Shown here piece after piece: positions 24,946-33,472 of a stretch of 64,000 bases of DNA. Under the pieces are notes generated by a model. It worked only from the letters and a program-made list of their open reading frames with translations, had not been told where the DNA came from and did not search any database. Numbering within the stretch: position 1 is the first letter of the stretch; each line of letters begins with the position of its first letter. The DNA lies in assembly GCF_009193135.1 (NCBI RefSeq), contig NZ_VUKC01000019.1, forward strand, positions 1 to 64,000, read 5' to 3'. The translations under genes and the position numbers were made by a program. Source of the DNA: Georgenia satyanarayanai. GTDB taxonomy: Bacteria > Actinomycetota > Actinomycetes > Actinomycetales > Actinomycetaceae.

Positions 24946-25667
24946 CGCTCCTCCCAGGAGGCGGCGAGGAGCTCGAGGCAGCGGCCGGCCTCGGTGACGT
25001 CCTCGGCGGTGAGGACCGAGTGCGGGGCGAAGCGGGCGCGGTGGTACAGCCGCAGGAGGCCCCGGGTCGCGCCGGCGTCGGCGCTGGTGGCGTCGAGCAC
25101 GGCGGTGGTGAGCTCGGTGGGGGTGTCCGACGGTGCGCGCTCCACCCCCGAGCTGGCCGCGGCCGCCTCGAGCTCGAGCCAGGCGGCGATGACGGCGTCG
25201 CCGGGCTCCCCGCCGGAGGCGAGCACGGCGCGCGCGGCGACGACGCCGCGGCGCAGGGCCGGCAGGTCCGGCTCCGGCTCGGCGGCCACGGGTGCGACAG
25301 CGGTGCCGAGGGCCGGTTCGTGGGCCGCGGCGGTCGTGCCGCGGGCCAGCGTCGCCCGGCGGAGGAGGGCGCGGAGGAGGAGCGCGAGGAGGAGGCCGCC
25401 GAGGACCGCGAGGACGAGGGTCACGGGGATGCCCCGCTCGCCGGCCTGCGGGGGTGGCTCCTCCTCGACCTCCTCCGCCGTCGGGCGCGTCTCCTGCTCC
25501 ACCGGAGCCGGGGCGGGCTGGACCTCGCGCGGCGCGACGTGCCACGGCCCGGCCAGTGCGGCCCCCGCGACGACGGCGAGCGCGACGACGGCCACGAGCA
25601 GGGGGAGCAGCAGCGGCCGAGCGGCCCCGGGGGCACGGCGCTGCGCCGTCGCCTCCCGCCCGCTCAT
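24942..25667 (-). CDS. DUF4129 membrane protein
   Basis: 241-residue protein with a hydrophobic segment near residues 19-41, a Pro/Glu-rich external stretch, a second segment (PVTLVLAVLGGLLLALLLRALL) and a cytoplasmic C-terminal DUF4129 domain recognised by LRLYHRARFAPHSVLTAEDV. In TgpA-type transglutaminases DUF4129 is often fused to the enzyme. Here it is separate and no transglutaminase is present in the operon. ATG at 25667 is the first gene of a five-gene operon running to 21623. Confidence 0.85.
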   Translation of the reverse strand: MSGREATAQRRAPGAARPLLLPLLVAVVALAVVAGAALAGPWHVAPREVQPAPAPVEQETRPTAEEVEEEPPPQAGERGIPVTLVLAVLGGLLLALLLRALLRRATLARGTTAAAHEPALGTAVAPVAAEPEPDLPALRRGVVAARAVLASGGEPGDAVIAAWLELEAAAASSGVERAPSDTPTELTTAVLDATSADAGATRGLLRLYHRARFAPHSVLTAEDVTEAGRCLELLAASWEER

Positions 25668-25707
25668 GGCCTCACCGTATCGGCCGCCGTCCCCTAGCGT
25701 GGGGAAC

Positions 25708-26520
25708 ATGGAGCGACGCGTGCGCAGGGGCCGCCTCACCTTCGACGTGCGCGACGAGGGCAGCGGCCCGGCGGTCCTGCTCCTGCACGGCTTCCCGCAG
25801 GACGCGACGAGCTGGCGGCACGTCGTGCCGCGTCTCCACGCGGCCGGCCTGCGCACGCTCACGATGGACCAGCGCGGCTACTCCCCGGGCGCCCGGCCGG
25901 CGCCGCGGGGGGCCTACCGGCTGGAGTTCCTCGTCGCGGACGTCCTCGCGGTGCTCGACGCCGCGGGGGTGGACCGGGCCCACGTCGTCGGGCACGACTG
26001 GGGCGGCGCGGTCGCGTGGGTGGCGGGGTCGCGGCACCCGGACCGGGTGGCGTCGCTGACCGTCGTCTCCACCCCGCACCCCGCGGCGCTGACGGCGGCG
26101 CTGCCTCGCTCGGACCAGGCGCTGCGCTCCGCCTACATGGCCGCCTTCCAGCTGCCCGGCCTGCCCGAGCGGGTGCTGCGCCGCCGCCTCGAGCGGCTCC
26201 TCGTCTCGGCCGGTCTGCCACCGGAGCAGGCGCGGCACTACCAGGTGCGGATGCGCGAGCCGGGAGCCGCGCGCGGCGCCCTCAACTGGTACCGCGGCGT
26301 GCCGCTCAGCCGCGAGGGTGCCGGCCGCGTCCGGGTCCCGACGACGTACGTGTGGGGCGAGCAGGACCCCTACCTCGGCCGCCGCGCCGCCGAGCTCACG
26401 GGGGACTACGTGGACGCCGAGTACGAGTTCCTCCCGCTGCCGGGAGGGCACTGGCTGCCGGAGCTGAGCCCGGACGCCGTCGCCGGCGCCGTGCTGCGGA
26501 GGGTCGGCGTGCCGGCCTGA
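25708..26520 (+). CDS. Alpha/beta hydrolase, epoxide-hydrolase-like
   Basis: 270-residue soluble hydrolase. The oxyanion motif is HGFPQ, the nucleophile elbow is GHDWGG with Asp instead of Ser, the acid is in WGEQDPYLG and the base in GGHWLPE. An Asp nucleophile points to the epoxide hydrolase / haloacid-type branch rather than esterases. ATG at 25708 lies seven bases after a -10-like TAGCGT (25695-25700), implying a leaderless mRNA. It is divergent from the DUF4129 operon. The natural epoxide is unknown. The nearby P450 (286 bases downstream) could in principle supply an epoxide, but nothing shows they are linked. Confidence 0.85.
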   Translation: MERRVRRGRLTFDVRDEGSGPAVLLLHGFPQDATSWRHVVPRLHAAGLRTLTMDQRGYSPGARPAPRGAYRLEFLVADVLAVLDAAGVDRAHVVGHDWGGAVAWVAGSRHPDRVASLTVVSTPHPAALTAALPRSDQALRSAYMAAFQLPGLPERVLRRRLERLLVSAGLPPEQARHYQVRMREPGAARGALNWYRGVPLSREGAGRVRVPTTYVWGEQDPYLGRRAAELTGDYVDAEYEFLPLPGGHWLPELSPDAVAGAVLRRVGVPA

Positions 26521-26806
26521 GCGGGCTCTGCCCCTCGTGCGCGGGTGGACCGGCCGGGGTGTACTGGGTGGAGACCGTGCCACCGACGCCCGGAGGGTGC
26601 CGTGCGAGTCCACGATCGCGTCACCGTCGTCACCGGCGGGCCCAGCACCGGGCCGCGCCGGCACCGACGAGACGACGGGGGCCGTCCTCGTCACCCGCAC
26701 CCACCTGCCGCGACGCGCAGCGCCCCGCCCGGGTGACCGGGGGCTGGGGCGGCCGACGGCACGCGGCCGCGGGAGACAGACGAACCACCATCGAGGAGAT
26801 CGAACC

Positions 26807-28108
26807 GTGACGAAGTCGCCCACCATGTCCCCGCCCGACGCCGCCCGTGCCCTGCTCAACGTCCTGCTGCCGATGGCGGCCGGCGGCGCGATCGCCCGCC
26901 GCCCGCGAGTCATGGGGGTGGCCCAGCGGCTCGACCTCGACAGCCGGGCCGTCAGGGAGATGCAGCGGCTGCGGGACCGCTACGGCGCCGGTCCCGTCCA
27001 GGTGCTGCCGGGACGGGGGATGGCGCTGGTCCTGGACCCGGGCGACGTCCACCGTGTGCTCAACGGCTCCCCGCAGCCCTTCAGCCCGGCGAGCCGTGAG
27101 AAGCGCGGCGCCCTGGGCCACTTCCAGCCCGAGGGAGTGCTCGTCTCCAGCCCGGAGGAGCGCACCCACCGCCGGCCCTTCAACGAGCAGGTGCTGCAGG
27201 CCGGACGGCCCGTCCACGACCACGGTGAGCACATGGCCGCGGTGGTCACCGAGGAGGTCGAGGCGCTCCTCGGGCACGTCGACGTCGCCGGCGAGCTCAC
27301 CTGGGACTCCTTCTCCCGCGCGTGGTGGCGGATCGTGCGCCGGGTCGTCCTGGGAGACAGCGCCCGCGACGACGAGCAGGTCACCGACGACCTCCTGCGG
27401 CTCCGCAAGGACGCGAACTGGTCCTACCTCAAGCCCCGGCGCACGGCTCGCACGCGCCGGTTCCTACGCCGCGTCCGCGAGTACGTCGACCGCGCGGAGC
27501 CCGGCAGCCTCGCGGAGATGACGGCCACGACTCCGGCCCGTCCCGGCACCGAGCCCCACCAGCAGGTGCCGCAGTGGCTCTTCGCCGCGGACGCCGGCGC
27601 CTGGGCCTCCTTCCGCGCGCTCGCGCTGCTCTCCACGATGCCGGGAGCCGCGGCCCGTGCGCGTGCGGAGCTCGACCGCCTCCCGGACCTGCCCTACCTG
27701 CGGGCCAGCGTGCTGGAGTCCCTGCGGCTGTGGCCGACCACGCCGCTCATCCTGCGGGACACCACCGAGGACACCGAGTGGGCGCGCGGCACGCTGGCCG
27801 CGGGCTCCTCCGTCGTCATCTTCGCGCCGTTCTTCCACCGCGACGACCGCCACGTGCCCGAGGCGCACCGCTTCGCGCCCGAGCTGTGGTCGCGCGAACG
27901 CACCGATGAGGACTGGCCGCTCGTCCCCTTCAGCGGCGGGCCGGCGATGTGCCCGGGGCGCAACGTCGTCCTGCTCCTCGCCAGCACGGTGCTCGGGCGC
28001 CTCCTCGCCGAGCGCGAGTACGTCGTCGAGGGCGGCGCGCTGGACCCGGACGGGCCCGTCCCCGGCTCGCTGAGTCCCTTCGCCCTGCGCTTCCGCACCG
28101 GCAGGTAG
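26807..28108 (+). CDS. Cytochrome P450 lacking the usual I-helix threonine
   Basis: 433-residue P450 without membrane anchor. The heme motif is PFSGGPAMCPGRN with ligand Cys382; the K-helix ExxR is ESLRLWP; and the ARDDEQ region follows AWWRIVRRVVLGDS. The I-helix reads WLFAADAGAWASFRAL, so the conserved acid-Thr pair that protonates bound oxygen is absent. That is seen in peroxygenases and in some actinobacterial P450 groups. GTG at 26807 has GAGGAG upstream. No ferredoxin or reductase is adjacent. The 286 bases before it contain no gene I can support. The substrate is unknown. Confidence 0.9.
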   Translation: MTKSPTMSPPDAARALLNVLLPMAAGGAIARRPRVMGVAQRLDLDSRAVREMQRLRDRYGAGPVQVLPGRGMALVLDPGDVHRVLNGSPQPFSPASREKRGALGHFQPEGVLVSSPEERTHRRPFNEQVLQAGRPVHDHGEHMAAVVTEEVEALLGHVDVAGELTWDSFSRAWWRIVRRVVLGDSARDDEQVTDDLLRLRKDANWSYLKPRRTARTRRFLRRVREYVDRAEPGSLAEMTATTPARPGTEPHQQVPQWLFAADAGAWASFRALALLSTMPGAAARARAELDRLPDLPYLRASVLESLRLWPTTPLILRDTTEDTEWARGTLAAGSSVVIFAPFFHRDDRHVPEAHRFAPELWSRERTDEDWPLVPFSGGPAMCPGRNVVLLLASTVLGRLLAEREYVVEGGALDPDGPVPGSLSPFALRFRTGR

Positions 28109-28137
28109 CCGTGAGTGCCGTCCCGCCGGCCGAGGCC

Positions 28138-28167
28138 TTCCCAAGCATGTAGCAGTCCTGCTACATT
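28138..28167 (+). promoter_or_regulatory. Promoter and palindromic operator of the ABC exporter-XRE operon
   Basis: ATGTAGCAG-tc-CTGCTACAT (28147-28166) is a perfect 9-bp inverted repeat with a two-base centre, overlapping a plausible promoter TTCCCA (28138-28143) with TACATT (28162-28167) spaced by 18. It is the natural site for the XRE regulator encoded at the end of the operon or for another repressor. Confidence 0.7.
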
Positions 28168-28197
28168 TCGACCCACCACTACGACGGGAGGTGGGGT

Positions 28198-29142
28198 GTG
28201 GGCAGCAACCGGTCCACCGTCATCGAGGCGACGGACGTGCGCATGCGTTACGGGACCACGGACGTCCTCGACGGCGTGACCTTCCGTGTCGACCGCGGCG
28301 AGGTCGTCGTGCTGCTCGGACCCAACGGCGCGGGCAAGACGACGACGATCGAGATCCTCGAGGGCTTCCGGCTCCCGTCCGGGGGGAAGGTCCGGGTGCT
28401 CGGGCAGGACCCCGTGCGCGGGGACGAGGCGTGGCGCGCCGACGTCGGGGTGGTACTCCAGTCCTGGCGCGACCACGGCCGGTGGACCGTGCGGGAGCTG
28501 GTCGAGCAGTTCGGCTCCTACTACCGGCCCAACTCCACCTCGGGGCGTCCGCGGCCCTACCCGACGGCGGAGCTCCTCGAGCGGGTGGGCCTCACCGAGC
28601 GTGCCGACCAGCAGGTCAAGAAGCTCTCCGGCGGCCAGCGTCGCCGGCTGGACGTGGCGATCGGGATCGTCGGCCGGCCCCGGCTCCTCTTCCTCGACGA
28701 GCCGACGGCGGGGTTCGACCCCGTGGCCCGCCGCGACTTCCACGACCTCATCCACCGGCTCAGCGACCTGGAGGACACGACGATCCTCCTCACCACCCAC
28801 GACCTCGGCGAGGCCGAGAAGCTCGCTGACCGCATCCTCATCCTCGACGGCGGGCGGATCGTCGCCGACGGCAGCGCGGAGCAGCTCGCCCGGCAGGTCG
28901 CCGGACGCACCGAGGTGCGCTGGGCCGCGGACGGCGAGCGGCACGTCCACGCGACGTCCGACGGCACGGCGTTCGTCCGCGACCTGCTCGCCCGGTTGGG
29001 TGAGGAGGTCAGCGACCTCGAGGTCCGCCGCACCACGCTGGAGGACACCTACCTCGCGATGGTCGCGCGCAGCGACGGGCCGCAGCGCCACGGGGCCGCC
29101 GTCCCCGGCCCGAGCGCCGTCCCCGGGAAGGACACCCGATGA
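28198..29142 (+). CDS. ABC exporter ATP-binding protein (DrrA/CcmA type)
   Basis: 314-residue ATPase with Walker A GPNGAGKTTT, Q-loop VVLQSWRDHG, signature LSGGQRRRLD, Walker B LLFLDEPTAGFD and H-loop TTHDLGEAEKL. The C-terminal ~90 residues resemble the extension of drug- or lipid-export ATPases (DUF4162-like, TTLEDTYLAMV). GTG at 28198 follows GGGAGGTGGGGT. Its stop overlaps the permease start as ATGA, so pump and regulator are one operon. The exported compound is unknown. Confidence 0.92.
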   Translation: MGSNRSTVIEATDVRMRYGTTDVLDGVTFRVDRGEVVVLLGPNGAGKTTTIEILEGFRLPSGGKVRVLGQDPVRGDEAWRADVGVVLQSWRDHGRWTVRELVEQFGSYYRPNSTSGRPRPYPTAELLERVGLTERADQQVKKLSGGQRRRLDVAIGIVGRPRLLFLDEPTAGFDPVARRDFHDLIHRLSDLEDTTILLTTHDLGEAEKLADRILILDGGRIVADGSAEQLARQVAGRTEVRWAADGERHVHATSDGTAFVRDLLARLGEEVSDLEVRRTTLEDTYLAMVARSDGPQRHGAAVPGPSAVPGKDTR

Positions 29143-29993
29143 ACCCCACGACCAACGCCGTCCGCGCGGGTGCGCGCCGCGGGTGGATCGAGTTCCGCAA
29201 CGCCATGCGCGCCCCCGAGGACCTCACGTACTACGTCCTCGGGACGGGCATCTTCCTCGTCGTCATGTGGCTCAACCGCGCCAACGAGGTCGAGGGCACC
29301 GGCATCTCGCTCGCACTCCTCATCCTTCCCGGCGTCCTCGCCTTCACGACGATGTTCTCCGCCTCCTACGGGCTGGCGACGCTCGTGGCCGCGGAGCGCG
29401 AGGACGGCACGCTGCTGCGCGCCAAGTCCGTCCCCCACGGGATGCGCGGGTACGTCACCGGGCAGAGCGTCCGCTCCAGCCTCGAGGTGGCCTTCAACGT
29501 CCTCATCCTCACCGTCCCGGCGACCCTCGTCGTCCCACGTCTGTGGTCCGCCACCGGACCCGCCGACGTCCTCCTCCTGGCCGCTGCGCTCGTGCTCGGC
29601 CTGGCCGCCTGCCTGCCGATCGGCTTCGCCGTCGGGTCGGTGTTCCGCAGTCCGCGGGCGGTCGGCGGCTGGGGGATGCTCGTCATGGGCGGGCTCGTCT
29701 TCGTCTCCGGCGTCTTCGTCCCCGCCGCCCAGCTCCCCGGGTGGGCGCAGGTGGTCGGCCAGCTCACCCCGATGTACTGGATGGGGCACCTCATGCGCCG
29801 TGCGGTCCTGCCCGAGAGTGTCGTCGCCGTCGAGATCGGCGAGACGTGGCGCACCGTGGAGGCCCTCGGCGTCCTCGGTCTGTGGGCGCTCGTCGGCGTC
29901 CTGCTCGCCCCCGTGCTCCTGCGTCGGATGGCCCGGCGCGAGTCGGGCTCCGTCGTCGCCGCCGGGCGGGAGAAGCAGCTGCAGCGTGTCTGA
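29139..29993 (+). CDS. ABC-2 type exporter permease
   Basis: 284-residue membrane protein with six hydrophobic segments and the ABC-2 pattern: an N-terminal amphipathic region RRGWIEFRNAMRAPEDL, the conserved ERxxGTLLRAKSVP loop and the late segment TPMYWMGHLMRRAVLP. The ATG overlaps the ATPase stop. Its own stop overlaps the XRE start by eight bases, giving three coupled genes. Confidence 0.88.
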   Translation: MNPTTNAVRAGARRGWIEFRNAMRAPEDLTYYVLGTGIFLVVMWLNRANEVEGTGISLALLILPGVLAFTTMFSASYGLATLVAAEREDGTLLRAKSVPHGMRGYVTGQSVRSSLEVAFNVLILTVPATLVVPRLWSATGPADVLLLAAALVLGLAACLPIGFAVGSVFRSPRAVGGWGMLVMGGLVFVSGVFVPAAQLPGWAQVVGQLTPMYWMGHLMRRAVLPESVVAVEIGETWRTVEALGVLGLWALVGVLLAPVLLRRMARRESGSVVAAGREKQLQRV

Positions 29994-30228
29994 ACCGAAG
30001 ATCCCGGACAGCGTCCACAACCGCATCGCCACCCTCCGCGTCGACCGCGGCGTCACCCGCCGCGAGCTCGCCGATGCGCTGGGCGTCCACTACCAGACGG
30101 TCGGGTACCTCGAGCGCGGCGAGTACGCCCCGAGCCTGCACCTCGCCCTGCGGATCGCCGCGTACTTCGACGTCCCGCTCGAGTTCGTCTTCTCCCTCGA
30201 GCGGTTCCCGCGGATGGGGCCGGGCTGA
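29986..30228 (+). CDS. Small XRE-family regulator of the ABC exporter operon
   Basis: 80-residue helix-turn-helix protein: IATLRVDRGVTRRELADALGV, then HYQTVGYLERGEYAPSLHLAL, then a short dimer tail ending FSLERFPRMGPG. The layout resembles short XRE regulators that accompany ABC-2 exporters. GTG at 29986 lies inside the end of the permease gene. It probably autoregulates through the palindrome at 28147 (inference). Its stop is two bases from that of the convergent folA. Confidence 0.88.
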   Translation: MSEPKIPDSVHNRIATLRVDRGVTRRELADALGVHYQTVGYLERGEYAPSLHLALRIAAYFDVPLEFVFSLERFPRMGPG

Positions 30229-30230
30229 GC

Positions 30231-30728
30231 TCAGCCGCGCCGGTAGGTGAGGATCCGGAAGCGCATGCCGTTCTCAGCGACGTGCCAGCCGCCGTCGTCG
30301 GGGTCCTCCTCGACGACCTGCCACTCCGGTCCGATCGGCGGCGCGTAGGTGTCGCCCTCGACCGCGTGGTCGATCTCGGTGACGACGAGGAGGTCGGCGT
30401 GCGCGATGGCCGCCTCGTAGACCTGGGCGCCGCCGCAGATCCACGCGTCCTCGTCCGCGACGAGCGCGAGGGCCGCCGCGAGGTCGCCGACCACCTCGGC
30501 GCCCGGCGCCTCGAACTCGGGGTTGCGGGTGAGGACGACGTTGCGTCGCCCCGGCAGCGGGCGGATCTTCTCCGGCAGCGACTCCCACTGCCGACGGCCC
30601 ATGACGACGGCGTCACCGGCGGTCGTGTTGCGGAAGTGGCGCAGGTCCTCGGGCAGGTGCCACGGGAGGTCGTTGTCGCGGCCGATGACGCGCTCGTGGG
30701 CCTGTGCCCAGATCATCCCGAGGGTCAT
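30231..30728 (-). CDS. folA: Dihydrofolate reductase
   Basis: 165-residue enzyme that reduces dihydrofolate to tetrahydrofolate with NADPH. The start [16 protein letters not shown], the active-site helix [12 protein letters not shown] with catalytic Asp28, the NADPH loop [11 protein letters not shown] and the [12 protein letters not shown] segment are all present. Its ATG overlaps the thyA stop (ATGA), so it is translated after thyA; the two enzymes recycle folate in dTMP synthesis. Confidence 0.97.
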   Translation of the reverse strand: MTLGMIWAQAHERVIGRDNDLPWHLPEDLRHFRNTTAGDAVVMGRRQWESLPEKIRPLPGRRNVVLTRNPEFEAPGAEVVGDLAAALALVADEDAWICGGAQVYEAAIAHADLLVVTEIDHAVEGDTYAPPIGPEWQVVEEDPDDGGWHVAENGMRFRILTYRRG

Positions 30729-31534
30729 ACCGCCACCGGCGCCTTGATCGCGGGGTGGTGCTGGTAACCGTGGACGACGACGTCCTCGTCGGTGTAGTCG
30801 AACAGGGAGGGTGCCTTGCGCAGCTCGAGGCGGGGCAGCGGGTAGGGCTCGCGGGAGAGCTGCTCACGGACCTGCTCGACGTGGTTGTCGTAGACGTGGC
30901 AGTCCCCGCCGGTCCACACGAAGTCCCCGACCTCCAGGCCCACCTGCTGGGCGACCATGTGGGTGAGCAGGGCGTAGGAGGCGATGTTGAACGGCACACC
31001 GAGGAAGAGGTCCGCCGAGCGCTGGTAGAGCTGGAGGGACAGGCGCCCGTCGGCGACGTAGAACTGGAAGAAGGCGTGGCAGGGGGCCAGCGCCATCGCG
31101 TCGAGGTCGGCGACGTTCCACGCCGAGACGATCATCCGGCGCGAGTCCGGGTTGTTGCGCAGCGTCTCGAGCACCCCGGAGAGCTGGTCGACGTGCCCGC
31201 CGTCCGGGGTGGGCCACGAACGCCACTGGTAGCCGTAGATCGGGCCGAGCTCACCGTCGTCGGCCGCCCACTCGTCCCAGATGTGGACGCCCCTGTCCTG
31301 GAGAGGGCGGGCGTTGTGCTCCCCGCGCAGGAACCACAGCAGCTCCTCGACCACACCGCGGAGGAAGACCCGCTTGGTCGTGACGAGCGGGAAGCCGGCG
31401 CGCAGGTCGAAGCGCATCTGGTGGCCGAACACGCTGCGCGTGCCGGTCCCGGTGCGGTCGGACTTCGCCGTGCCGTGCTCGAGCACGTGCCGCAGGAGGT
31501 CCTCGTAGGGCGTCGGGACGAGCGGTGTGGTCAC
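30725..31534 (-). CDS. thyA: Thymidylate synthase ThyA
   Basis: 269-residue enzyme making dTMP from dUMP and methylene-tetrahydrofolate. Recognised segments are [17 protein letters not shown], the catalytic Cys152 in [12 protein letters not shown], the [17 protein letters not shown] loop and HIWDEW. GTG at 31534 lies six bases after a -10-like TACCAT (minus strand, 31541-31546), so the thyA-folA mRNA is probably leaderless. Confidence 0.97.
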   Translation of the reverse strand: MTTPLVPTPYEDLLRHVLEHGTAKSDRTGTGTRSVFGHQMRFDLRAGFPLVTTKRVFLRGVVEELLWFLRGEHNARPLQDRGVHIWDEWAADDGELGPIYGYQWRSWPTPDGGHVDQLSGVLETLRNNPDSRRMIVSAWNVADLDAMALAPCHAFFQFYVADGRLSLQLYQRSADLFLGVPFNIASYALLTHMVAQQVGLEVGDFVWTGGDCHVYDNHVEQVREQLSREPYPLPRLELRKAPSLFDYTDEDVVVHGYQHHPAIKAPVAV

Positions 31535-31553
31535 GGCGCCATGGTAAGCCGAA

Positions 31554-31582
31554 GGGCCGCCGTCCGACTCGGACGACGGCCC
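31554..31582 (-). terminator. Terminator after hsp20
   Basis: GGGCCGCCGTCCGA and its complement (one mismatch) around a single-base loop, 21 bases past the hsp20 stop and just upstream of thyA. Confidence 0.7.
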
Positions 31583-31602
31583 TGTGAGTCCGGCTCGAGC
31601 CG

Positions 31603-32043
31603 TCAGGCGTTGGCCGGCTCCTGCTCGCTCTGCTCGATGGTGCGCGGCGTGTGCGCCACCTGGATCTTGCGGGGCTTGGCCTCCTCGGCCACCGGGATCG
31701 TCAGGGTGAGCACGCCGTCGGCGTAGTCGGCGTCGATGCGGTCGACGGCGAGCCCGGTGCCCAGCGCGAGCTGTCGCGCGAAGGTGCCGGTGGGACGCTC
31801 GTGCGAGAGCCACTGGATGTCCTGGCCGTCGATGCTGGTGCGCTCGGCGCGGACGGTGAGCGTGCGGTCCTCGACGTCGATGTCAATCGTCGACGGGTCG
31901 ACACCCGGCAGATCGATCTGGGCGACGAAGGTCTCACCGCGCCGGTAGAGGTCCAGCGGCATCGCCGTGGCCGCGGGGGCCTGGCGCAGCACCGTGTTGA
32001 ACACGCGGTCCATCTCGTGGAACGGGTCGGTGAAGTGAGCCAT
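31603..32043 (-). CDS. Small heat-shock protein of the Hsp20 family
   Basis: 146-residue alpha-crystallin-type holdase that binds unfolding proteins. The crystallin domain runs from about residue 30 ([20 protein letters not shown]) to 125, with the C-terminal GVLTLTIPV strand and the motif PRKIQV. ATG at 32043 has a strong AAGGAGGT. The region upstream carries both a CIRCE and a HAIR element, so control by HrcA and HspR is expected. Neither repressor gene is in the window. Confidence 0.95.
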   Translation of the reverse strand: MAHFTDPFHEMDRVFNTVLRQAPAATAMPLDLYRRGETFVAQIDLPGVDPSTIDIDVEDRTLTVRAERTSIDGQDIQWLSHERPTGTFARQLALGTGLAVDRIDADYADGVLTLTIPVAEEAKPRKIQVAHTPRTIEQSEQEPANA

Positions 32044-32103
32044 CAGGGGTACCTCCTTCTCGGTCAGGCGCCCGATCCGACCGGGCGCCGCTACCGCCGA
32101 TTT

Positions 32104-32128
32104 TGGCACTCGGAGGGTGAGAGTGCCA
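32104..32128. promoter_or_regulatory. CIRCE element (HrcA operator)
   Basis: TGGCACTC (32104-32111), nine bases, then GAGTGCCA (32121-32128): a perfect inverted repeat matching the CIRCE consensus core GCACTC-N9-GAGTGC, upstream of hsp20. Confidence 0.85.
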
Positions 32129-32151
32129 GCGTCGTTCGCCCAGGGCGAAGA

Positions 32152-32172
32152 GTTGAGTGCCCTCCGCTCAAC
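32152..32172. promoter_or_regulatory. HAIR element (HspR operator)
   Basis: GTTGAGT (32152-32158), seven bases, GCTCAAC (32166-32172). It fits the HAIR consensus CTTGAGT-N7-ACTCAAG with six of seven paired positions, and lies 24 bases from the CIRCE element. Confidence 0.75.
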
Positions 32173-32194
32173 TAGGCACCCACCTGGGACGACG

Positions 32195-32878
32195 TCACGC
32201 TGCGGGTGCCGTGCCGAAGGCGTCACGAGCCCCGGCGACCACCTGGCCGGCGAGCCGGCGACCGAGGAACCACCCGACGACGGCACCGATCCCGAAGGGC
32301 GCGAGGCGCCCGAGCATCATCGCCCCGCCCTTGGCGGCGACGGTGCGCACGAGGCGGCGGGAGAGCCCCCTGTTGACGGCGCGCACCGTGCCGAGGGGCA
32401 GCCGGGTGAGCAGCCCGCGGCCCCAGTAGAGGGTGCTGACGCCGAGCTCGCCCCGCAGGGCCCGGGCGCCGTCCTCACCGAGGAGCGCGGCGAGCAGCAG
32501 GGTGCGCCGGCGGGCGACGTCCTCGACGTCCACGCCGTGCACGTGGGCGACCGCGCCGACGAAGGTCGTGCTGGCGCGCAGGAAGCTGCCGAGGTTCACG
32601 GTGGTGAGGAGGGCGGCCACTCCCGTGCCCACCCCCGGCACCGCCGCGGTGAGGCCGACGGCGGCGCTGAGCACGCTCACCCGGCGTCGGTAGCGCCGCT
32701 CGAGAAGGGCGACGACGTCGGCCGGCGAGGCCCCGGGGTGGGCGGCGGCCACCTTCTCGGCGAGGGCTCGGGACCGGCCGGCCCCGCTCGCCAGGGCCTT
32801 CTCGACCCGGCGCTCGAACGCGTTCGCGGCCGGCTCGACCTCGCCGGCGCGCTGGGTGGTGGCGGGGCGGCGGCTCAC
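32195..32878 (-). CDS. EcsC/DUF697-like membrane-associated protein
   Basis: 227-residue protein with a basic, Ala-rich N-terminus, a hydrophobic Gly-rich stretch AAVGLTAAVPGVGTGVAALL (about 75-95) and a C-terminal hydrophobic hairpin APFGIGAVVGWFLGRR. This resembles EcsC/DUF697 proteins, though the match is weak by eye. GTG at 32878 overlaps the OsmC TGA, so the two genes are coupled. Function is unknown. Confidence 0.55.
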   Translation of the reverse strand: MSRRPATTQRAGEVEPAANAFERRVEKALASGAGRSRALAEKVAAAHPGASPADVVALLERRYRRRVSVLSAAVGLTAAVPGVGTGVAALLTTVNLGSFLRASTTFVGAVAHVHGVDVEDVARRRTLLLAALLGEDGARALRGELGVSTLYWGRGLLTRLPLGTVRAVNRGLSRRLVRTVAAKGGAMMLGRLAPFGIGAVVGWFLGRRLAGQVVAGARDAFGTAPAA

Positions 32879-33360
32879 GCCTGCCCCCGCAGCGGCTCGT
32901 GGACGACGGCGACGTCGTAGGTGGCGCCGGCCTTGATCGTGCGCCCCACCGTGCACTGGCGCCCGGAGGTGCGGTCGACCCGCTCGGCGAGCTTCTCCCG
33001 CTTCTCCTCGTCGAGCTCGGCGAGGTCGAGGAGAAGCTCGACGTCGAGGTGGCCGTAACGGTTCTCGTCCTCCACGCCCACGGAGGAGACACCGACGACG
33101 GCGGGGAAGTCGTCACCGAGCCTGCTGCGCAGTACGTGGTCGGCGGACAGCGCGGTGCACGCCGCGAGGGCGATCTTGAGGAGCTCCCCGGGGGAGAAGA
33201 CGCCCTCGGCGTCACCGCGGCCGATGCGCACCTGCGCCCCACGGCCGTTGTAGGCGATGTACTCCGGTCCGCCCTGGCGCTCGGCCCACAGGGCGCGTGC
33301 GGGGGTGACGGTCTCCTCGGGGGTGCTGGTCGGCTCGTCCGGCGTGGTCGTGTCGGTCAT
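32875..33360 (-). CDS. OsmC/Ohr-family peroxiredoxin-like protein
   Basis: 161-residue protein of the OsmC fold, whose members reduce organic hydroperoxides with two cysteines. The first Cys is in LAACTALSADHVL, the second in SGRQCTVGRTIKAG. FSPGELLKIAL is the family helix. The N-terminal ~20 residues are Thr/Pro-rich and probably flexible. ATG at 33360. It is followed by the EcsC-like gene with a four-base overlap. It is the OsmC rather than the Ohr branch by the 'RQCTV' context (moderate). Confidence 0.85.
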   Translation of the reverse strand: MTDTTTPDEPTSTPEETVTPARALWAERQGGPEYIAYNGRGAQVRIGRGDAEGVFSPGELLKIALAACTALSADHVLRSRLGDDFPAVVGVSSVGVEDENRYGHLDVELLLDLAELDEEKREKLAERVDRTSGRQCTVGRTIKAGATYDVAVVHEPLRGQA

Positions 33361-33472
33361 GCCCCCGATCGTGGCACGCCCCGCCGCCCCCCGACACCGG
33401 CAGCGTACGGTCCGCCTCCCGGGACGAGCCCCGGATACTCCGGTGGAGGGCTCCGGCTGCCGGCGGGACGGG

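Noticed and set aside
26521-26806. A short gene between the hydrolase and the P450
   Set aside because: Open frames there run into neighbours, lack ribosome sites and have shadow-like composition.
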